This document shows positions 57,887 to 64,000 of a stretch of DNA of 64,000 nt, piece by piece. The stretch is taken from contig NC_035176.2 of the NCBI RefSeq assembly GCF_001659605.2, positions 21,763,890 to 21,827,889 on the forward strand, in the 5' to 3' direction. The stretch is from Manihot esculenta. Lineage: Eukaryota; Streptophyta; Magnoliopsida; Malpighiales; Euphorbiaceae. Under the pieces are notes generated by a model. That model made no database searches and was not told the DNA's origin. It saw only the letters and a program-made list of their open reading frames with translations. The stretch's first letter is position 1; every line of letters starts with the position of its first letter. The translations under genes and the position numbers were made by a program.

Positions 57887-60235
57887 TGTAACGACCCGAA
57901 AACCGATACCCCTCTGTAACGGCCCGAGCCGCCACCGGCACTAGGATCCAGATCGGCTTAAGGCCGCCGGGACCCGTAGCAAGCCAAACTTACATACTAT
58001 TACCTGGTCAAATCCCATACATGATTAAAACTTAACCATAAAACCTGTAAAACTGAACATACACCAAGCTTGATCCGTATGCTACAACATAATTGTGAAC
58101 ATAAACTTTCCCATGCTAGAGCCCTCATCAAATGCTCTAGTTGGGTCAACATTACATACAACAAGCCTGGTTCTCATTCTGTAACATAAAAAGCATTACA
58201 TAACCATGCATCAACAGGGATTAACCAATCTATAGGGCCAAGCACATTCTAATCCATAAACATTAACTCTACTATCAGTTACATACATTATCTTCTATTA
58301 CATTACATCAACTTATCTTACATGTCCACTTCTAAAACTACTAAACTGCAACGTAAACATAACTACCGCAATACAAACACACGTCACTTAATCTTTACCC
58401 TGCTGACTTCTGAGCTCTGACTTAAACCTGCAAACACTGGGGTTAGGGGAAAGGGGTGAGCTAAAAAGCCCAGTGAGTAGAAACATAGAAAACAGTTCAT
58501 TAATTACATGCTTTCATGAAATGCATCATAACACAGAGAAATCACATAATCTTGTCCGTCTCGGGGCTCATGCAATATTTATTCCCCACGGACCCTGGTT
58601 TCTGAGAGTCTGTCTTTTTGCATGCATCTTTCCTCTCAGAGGATGGACATGACATCAAAAATCCCTCTGTCGGTGCCCGGCTCCCCCATAGGAGCTCACA
58701 AAGGCCTGTAACATACATGACATGGTGTCTGGTCCACAGAGAGCTCACATGGACTTTCCTACATGTACTTGTCCGGCTCTCAAAGGACTAGGACAAGACG
58801 CGTGACAGATATGGGCTATTGAAGTCGCCTCGGTCCACCCTTCCTCCATCAACATCAAATAATGCAATGCGTCATATTCGTGAAACTAGTGCAATCAACC
58901 TACTACATATAATCATGATGCATGAACATGCTTTAGGCATTAGATTTTTGTGCATAAAAGATTAAGTTTAGTTCTACTCACCTCTGGCAGACGCTGAACC
59001 GACTCTGAAACTGCTAACACTGATGGCCTCCTCGATCCCTCGGGTCCGATCCTACATAGGTGGACTCGAATGAGGTGCCAAACATACTCTAAACAACTTA
59101 TAAACATACCCCCAAAAACCCCTCTAAACATCACTTAAACATGCATGGAAAACACCCAAGAAACGGCTGGACAGAGCACTTTCGGCGGCACCTTCGGCGG
59201 CCGAAAGTCCCTTCCAGAGACGAAACTCGGGTAGGTTCGGCGGCAGGTTCGGCGGCCGAAACCCCTGGACAGAAACGAAAGTCCCTCCTTCGGGGGCACA
59301 TTCGGCAGCCTAAAGACTGCCTCCCATGCAGGTTCGGCGGCCGAAACTCCTTTCGGCGGCCGAACCTGGTCCCCTCTGGACGACAGGTCCGATTCTGCCA
59401 GTCAAAAACCAAACTCAAATATACCCAAATCCTCACATACTCTCTCCCAATCATGCATACTCACTCCCACAAGCATGAAGGAGCATAAACTAACATAAAC
59501 TCCTCAACACAAACATCACATAACATACATTGGGTATAAAACCCACATAAACCTAAACATGCATATCTACCCATACTCAACCATCAAAAACTTCATAAAA
59601 CTTCATGAAAACACTAGGGAAATAAGGATCTACACTTACCTCTTGAAGATCAAGGGTGGTGTGACCCCTAACTCGGAGGTGTGGAGAATCCAAGCTCCAA
59701 AAGCTCCAAGCTCCCAAAACTCCTTTCAAGCTTTAAATCTTCAAACACAAGGGTAGAAATCATGAAAAACTTGAGAGATGGGTAGAGAAAACACGAAAAT
59801 GACCAAAGGAAGGCATAAACTCACCTGAGCTCGAGAATGGGGAGAAAACTCACCCATTTCCGATCTGAGGGCCTTTATAGGTGGCCTGGTCGAAGACCTT
59901 CGGCAGCCTAACGTGCCCCCTAAACTCATGCATGTTCGGCGGCCGAACTTGACTTTCGGCGGCCGAACCTTAGCTCGTTCAAACAAGACTTTCGGAGGCC
60001 AAAGGCGCTCCCGAAGCCTTCCCATGTTCGGCGGCCGAACTTCACTTTCGGCGGCCGAACCTGGCAAACGCCTCCTTGGTCTTTTCTTTCCAAAGCTCAT
60101 TTCCTTTCCATTTAAAACCATAAAATCAGTAGAAAACACTTTAGAAAACACATTTTACCCTTCTAGAGAGATCCAACACCCTAGATTCCGCCGGAAGGCA
60201 GGAATCCCGATGCCGGATTCTAGCCGGGTATTACA
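57887..60235 (-). repeat. 5' LTR of element I
   Basis: Almost identical to 53259-55607 (two differences found). TATA box on the reverse strand near 59880-59874. It ends TATTACA at 60235, followed by TTTCG. Confidence 0.95.
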
Positions 60236-61520
60236 TTTCGGCTGCCGAAGTTGCCCCCGAAAAGAGACTTTCGTCTCTGTCTGGCACTTTCGGCCGCCGA
60301 AGGTGCCGCCGAACCTAGCTGAGTTTCGTCTCTGTCCAGGACTTTCGGCCGCCGAAGGTGCCGCCGAAAGTGCCCTGTTCAGCCATTTCATGCATATTTT
60401 CTGTGATGTTTTCATGATGTTTTAGGGGGTTTTTGGGGGATATATTAGAGTTATGTTTATGTATGTTTGGTCCCTCATTGGAGTCCACCTGTGTAGGTTT
60501 GGACCCGAGGAACCAAGGACCCCAGCAGTGAGCCAACTGCTACAGAGTTGTCAGAGTCAGCCAGAGGTGAGTGGAACTAAACTTAATCTTTTAAAATAAG
60601 AAATGAAATGCCTTTATCATGTTTCATGCATCATGATCATTATTATAGGTTGTTTGCATTAGAATTCATGACTATGCCGCATTGTATTGTTGTGATAGAT
60701 GATAGTGGATGGACATTAGGATGATTCATTAGCCTTCTATATACGAAGTCCTGTGGTGCCCATAATAGGGCCGGGCAATACGAAGTCCTGTGGTGCCCAT
60801 AATAGGGCCGGGCAATAACTCCGAGTACGAAGTCCTGTGGTGCCCATAATAGGGCCGGGCAATACGAAGTCCTGTGGTGCCCATAATAGGGCCGGGCATG
60901 GAGTTGAGGGATTTTTGAATCAGTCCATCCGTGGTGTGATTTGTTTGTGCAGTGGCGCATTTCATGATAGCATGTTTTAAATACTCTTTTTATAGTTCTA
61001 CTCACTGGGCATTTAGCTCACCCCTCTCCCCTAACCCCCAGATTTGCAGGTACGGGATAGATGGAGAAGGCAAGAAGAAAAAAGTCATATGTATGTAATA
61101 GTTAGCTTGTGGACATGACAATTGTATTATAATGAAATGTAAAAACATTCAGTATGTTATGTAATGAGGTTATTGAGGATAGAGTTGTGCTTGACCGTAG
61201 TATATTGTTAATCCCTTTTGTATATACATGATCTTATGTTATGATGTTTATGTAAACTAACTCAACACAGGTTATTTGCCTTAAAGGCTTAATGAGATCC
61301 CACAGAGGGACTATGTTATGTATATGATCAGAGTATGCACAGGTTGAGTTAGTTGATGACAGTATGTATGAAAAAAAGTTTTAATTTTTATGCATGTTGT
61401 TGATCATGTATGGGATTATACAGGTTTACAGGTTATATGTCAGGCTTGCTACGGGTCCCGGCGGCCTTAAGTCGACCCGGATCCTAGCGCCGGTAGCGGT
61501 CCGATTTTCGGGTCGTTACA
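60236..61520 (+). repeat. 5' LTR of element H, second segment
   Basis: Resumes inside the palindrome cluster (60237-60370), then the conserved GTCCACCTGTGTAGGTTTGG region, a four-unit hairpin-like array (60742-60899) and the pyrimidine-rich block ending in GCAG (61018-61050). The end is GGTCGTTACA at 61520. Confidence 0.93.
60742..60899 (+). repeat. Tandem hairpin-like repeat, four ~36-bp units, LTR H
   Basis: Four near-identical units beginning TACGAAGTCCTGTGGTGCCC and ending AGGGCCGGGCAA, with a short spacer (TAACTCCGAG) after the second. Internal GCCC/GGGC arms could pair. The sequence is quite unlike the arrays of other LTRs at the same position. Confidence 0.85.
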
Positions 61521-61523
61521 GAA

Positions 61524-61535
61524 TGGTATCAGAGC
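61524..61535 (+). promoter_or_regulatory. Primer binding site of element H (tRNA-iMet)
   Basis: TGGTATCAGAGC three bases after the LTR. Confidence 0.92.
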
Positions 61536-61791
61536 CCTAGGTTCATATGATCGGACCTAGAGTGTCGGGCTCATAGAGGTATAGAAGGTCAAGCACAATA
61601 GGAAAGGTCATGTCCACTAGGATAGGATGTAGAGTCCTGTCTTGAATGATGATGTGAAATGCCATGACTTTATGCATGTGCATTAATGATATGCTATGCT
61701 ATGTGATGTATGTGATGAGGGTTCATGTGTGCCCACATGAACCATATGATGCTAATGTTTGCTTGTTATGAGCTGTTTTTCAGAGAATAGG

Positions 61792-64000
61792 ATGAGAGGA
61801 ACTCGTCGATCTGCACGATTGACTGGAGTGCCACCAGAGGATGAGGGCACGAGCGCCCGTCCTCCTACATTGCCTAGGGCAATGTCTTGCAGAGCCAACA
61901 GAGAAAGAGTGTCAAGGGACCCTAGAAGGTCTTTTGATGCTAGCAGAAGGGGGACAGATAGAGGTGGAAGTTCTTCAGATGTGAGGGAGGTTATGGAAGA
62001 GGATCAGAGGAGGGATGGAACCTGGATGTGAGCATGCAGGAAGAAGGGACAGGGGAGTCTCAGGGAGGCGTTCAGGCCTCGGGGTATGGTTTTCCACCCC
62101 ATTATCCACCCTTCCCACAGGGTTCAGGGTATCCGATGGGAGGCACATCGGATTACTCCAGCTTTAACCCCTACCCTACCTACATGCCCTATCCACCTTT
62201 CTATCCACCCTATACACAGTACCCAGCTTATCCACCCTCACCCTTCTATCCAAACCCGGCAAACCCCATCTCGGGGAATGCTGCACCTCCACCTCCACCA
62301 CCTACAGAACCAGCAGCCCCAGTTACTCAACCTCCTAGACCTAGCTCAGTCGATGGGAGCAAGGTAAAGATGACAGACTACCTCAAGCTGGATGCTCCCA
62401 AATACAAGTCAGGGGATAACCCCTTTGAGTATCTAAGAGTAGTGAAGACAATCACTGATGAGCTAGGGGCAAGTGACAGTAGGGCCATTCAGATGGCAGG
62501 GTTCACTTTAAAGTGCAAGAAGGCACGGGAATGGTTCAAGTGTTATGTGGACCCGAGACTAGACGGTATGACATGGGAGGAATTTGCGAATGAGTTCGCT
62601 GGATGGGCTTTTTCAGACAGTTCTAGAGAACTGAAGATGATTGAGTTTGAGCAACTGAGGCAGTCAGAGCACATGAGTGTAGAGGAGTTCACGGATAAAT
62701 TCTTGGAGCTATTGCCTTTTTCAGGGCAAGCTCTAGATTCAGATACGAAGAAAGCCAAGAAATATGTTATGAAGCTGCATTCCAGGTACTCCTCATTGGT
62801 TCAGTCAGCTGAGAGAGAAAGTTTCCACACTGTGGTGGATATGGCTCGAAGAATGGAAGCAAGTGCTATAGTGGAGGGGTCAGTGAGGCAGTCAGTGACC
62901 CAGTCTTCAGGGGTTAAGACCCCAAGCAGAGGAGGACCAGGTTTCTCTTCTCAGAGCTCAGGTAAGAAGAGGTGGGATAGCACCACCAAGAAGCCGAAGA
63001 AGAATAAGTTTTGGAACAAGTTGAAATCCGGTCTGGGATTTGGCGGTGGCTCGAGCTCAGGCTCAGATGGTACAGAATGCCAGAGATGTGGAAGACCACA
63101 CAGGGGAGTGTGTCGAGCTGGGACTAATGCATGTTTCAGACGTGGACAGGAGGGACACATAGCTCGGGATTGTCCTAGAGCGCCTTTTATGGGCCAGCCC
63201 CAGCATACAGCTTCTGGTAGTGTGGCACAGCCAGCAGTTCCAGCCACAACTCAGGGCAGTGGCAGAGGTAGAGGGAGAGGGGCAGCCTCTTCTTCTGGTT
63301 CCCGAGGTGAAGGTCCATCAGCTCCAGCCAGGATCTTCACCATGACACAGCAGGAGGCTAACACATCCAACACCGTGGTGTCAGGTAATCTCGTCATTGG
63401 GTGTTCTGATGTGTATGCATTAATGGACCCGGGTGCATCTCATTCATTTATTGCTCCGAGAGCCGTTGAGAGGTTAGGTCTGATAGTCTCTGGGTTAGAG
63501 TGTCCCCTATGGGTCAGTGGACCCAAGTGTGACCCGTCAGTGGCAGTGTCAGTCTGCCAGTACAGTCCAGTTTTTATTGAGGGAAGATGCCTCTCCGCCG
63601 ACCTTGTGGTTCTAGATTTGACAGACTTTGACGTCATTCTAGGGATGGATTGGCTATCTACCCATGGTGCTACCTTGGACTGCAGGGACAAGGTAGTCAG
63701 GTTCAGAGATCAGAACGGGTCAGAGGTAGTCTTCAGAGGAGACAAGAGGGGCACACCTAGAGGTCTGATATCAGCTCTTCAGGCTCGTAGGTTGCTTAGG
63801 AAGGGATGTCAGGGGTACTTAGCTCATGTGAGAGAGCTAGACAGTCAGGTCAGGGAGCCGGCCTCGGTGCCAGTTGTCAGAGAGTTTCAGGATGTCTTTC
63901 CTGATGAGCTTCCAGGTTTACCACCTGCTAGGGAGATAGAGTTCGAGATAGAGTTGGTGCCTGGCACTAGACCGATCTCTATCCCTCCCTACAGGATGGC
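61792..64000 (+). pseudogene. Element H gag-protease and pol start, cut by window end
   Basis: Starts at the ATG 61792 (MRGTRRSARLTG), eight bases after TTTTTCAG. A one-base loss near 62017 (GATGGAACC against GATGGGAACC in element A) shifts the frame. The downstream frame (from about 62020) reads the proline/tyrosine-rich stretch, the capsid domain (KMTDYLKLDAPKYKSGD..), zinc knuckle, protease ([15 protein letters not shown]) and the linker to reverse transcriptase ([10 protein letters not shown]). I found no stop before the window ends. The knuckle's second cysteine is replaced by arginine (CFRRGQEGH; codon CGT at 63141-63143), which should abolish zinc binding. Apart from these two lesions it is the best preserved gag of the window. 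Confidence 0.9.

Larger units (their letters stand above)
53259..60235 (-). mobile_element. Element I: young, gutted, non-autonomous chromovirus
   Basis: Reverse element with two 2349-bp LTRs (53259-55607 and 57887-60235) and only 2.3 kb between them, compared with about 5.4 kb in element C. The primer site (57883-57872, reverse) and polypurine tract (55620-55608) are intact. Comparing the LTRs by eye at a fixed offset of 4628, I found two differences: A at 54147 versus G at 58775, and T at 55578 versus C at 60206. The coding part is heavily decayed although the insertion is very young, so the proteins for its copying came from elsewhere. Confidence 0.93.
52317..64000 (+). mobile_element. Element H: chromovirus inserted in G, host of element I
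   Basis: Forward element. 5' LTR 52317-53258 plus 60241-61520 (split by element I), primer site 61524-61535, gag-pol from 61792 to the window end in the region before reverse transcriptase. The left target duplication should be GGTTG (52312-52316); the right copy is outside the window. Coding sequence is closest to element A. Confidence 0.9.

Noticed and set aside
60742..60899. Regularly spaced repeats resembling a CRISPR array
   Set aside because: Units are contiguous rather than separated by unique spacers, they lie inside a plant LTR and there are no cas genes.

Overview
This is plant nuclear DNA, very probably from a eudicot. The window is dominated by long terminal repeat (LTR) retrotransposons, mostly one family of Ty3/gypsy chromoviruses. 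That family has LTRs of about 2.1-2.6 kb, an initiator tRNA-Met primer site (TGGTATCAGAGC), a single gag-pol frame and a C-terminal chromodomain, which fits the Tekay/Del group. The only intact-looking host gene is an LRR receptor-like protein at 34753-37737. No rRNA gene, tRNA gene, CRISPR array or bacterial feature was seen. A woody eudicot such as a Euphorbiaceae species would fit, but the species cannot be proved from the sequence alone.

Left block, 1-6360. A reverse-strand Athila-like element has its 5' LTR at 3808-5395, a tRNA-Asp-type primer site, and a gag-protease frame with five in-frame stops; nearly all of pol is missing. Next to it is a frameshifted fragment resembling the plant 'putative gypsy type transposon' domain.

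First nest, 6361-34130. Element C (reverse, target duplication TCATT) is split in its reverse transcriptase by element A (forward, duplication CTGCT). Element A is split between RNase H and integrase by element B (forward, duplication TTATG). All three have both LTRs, and the duplications match exactly, so the order of events is certain: C, then A, then B. All three have broken reading frames, and B lacks gag.

Host island, 34131-39100. It holds the receptor-like protein gene with a plausible TATA box, followed by AT-rich DNA.

Second nest, 39110-64000. A decayed Tat-lineage pol is split by solo LTR D (TGAAG). A truncated Athila-like LTR follows. Then comes reverse LTR E, which received solo LTR F (CATAT) and forward element G. 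G's protease was hit by forward element H, whose 5' LTR was hit by reverse element I (TTTCG). The LTRs of I differ at only two positions found in 2349 bp, yet its interior is a gutted, mutated gag-pol. It must therefore have been copied with proteins supplied by another element, and recently.

The most unusual recurring signals are in the chromovirus LTRs: clusters of the palindrome TTCGGC-N-GCCGAA around and downstream of the TATA box; tandem hairpin-like repeats that keep CCAGG/CCTGG-type arms while their sequence changes between subfamilies; and a splice-donor-like sequence (CAAGAG|GTAAG) fixed about 240 bp after the TATA box, paired with a pyrimidine-rich CAG just before the gag start codon. 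Together these suggest a regulated, spliced gag messenger, which is an inference to be tested with RNA data.
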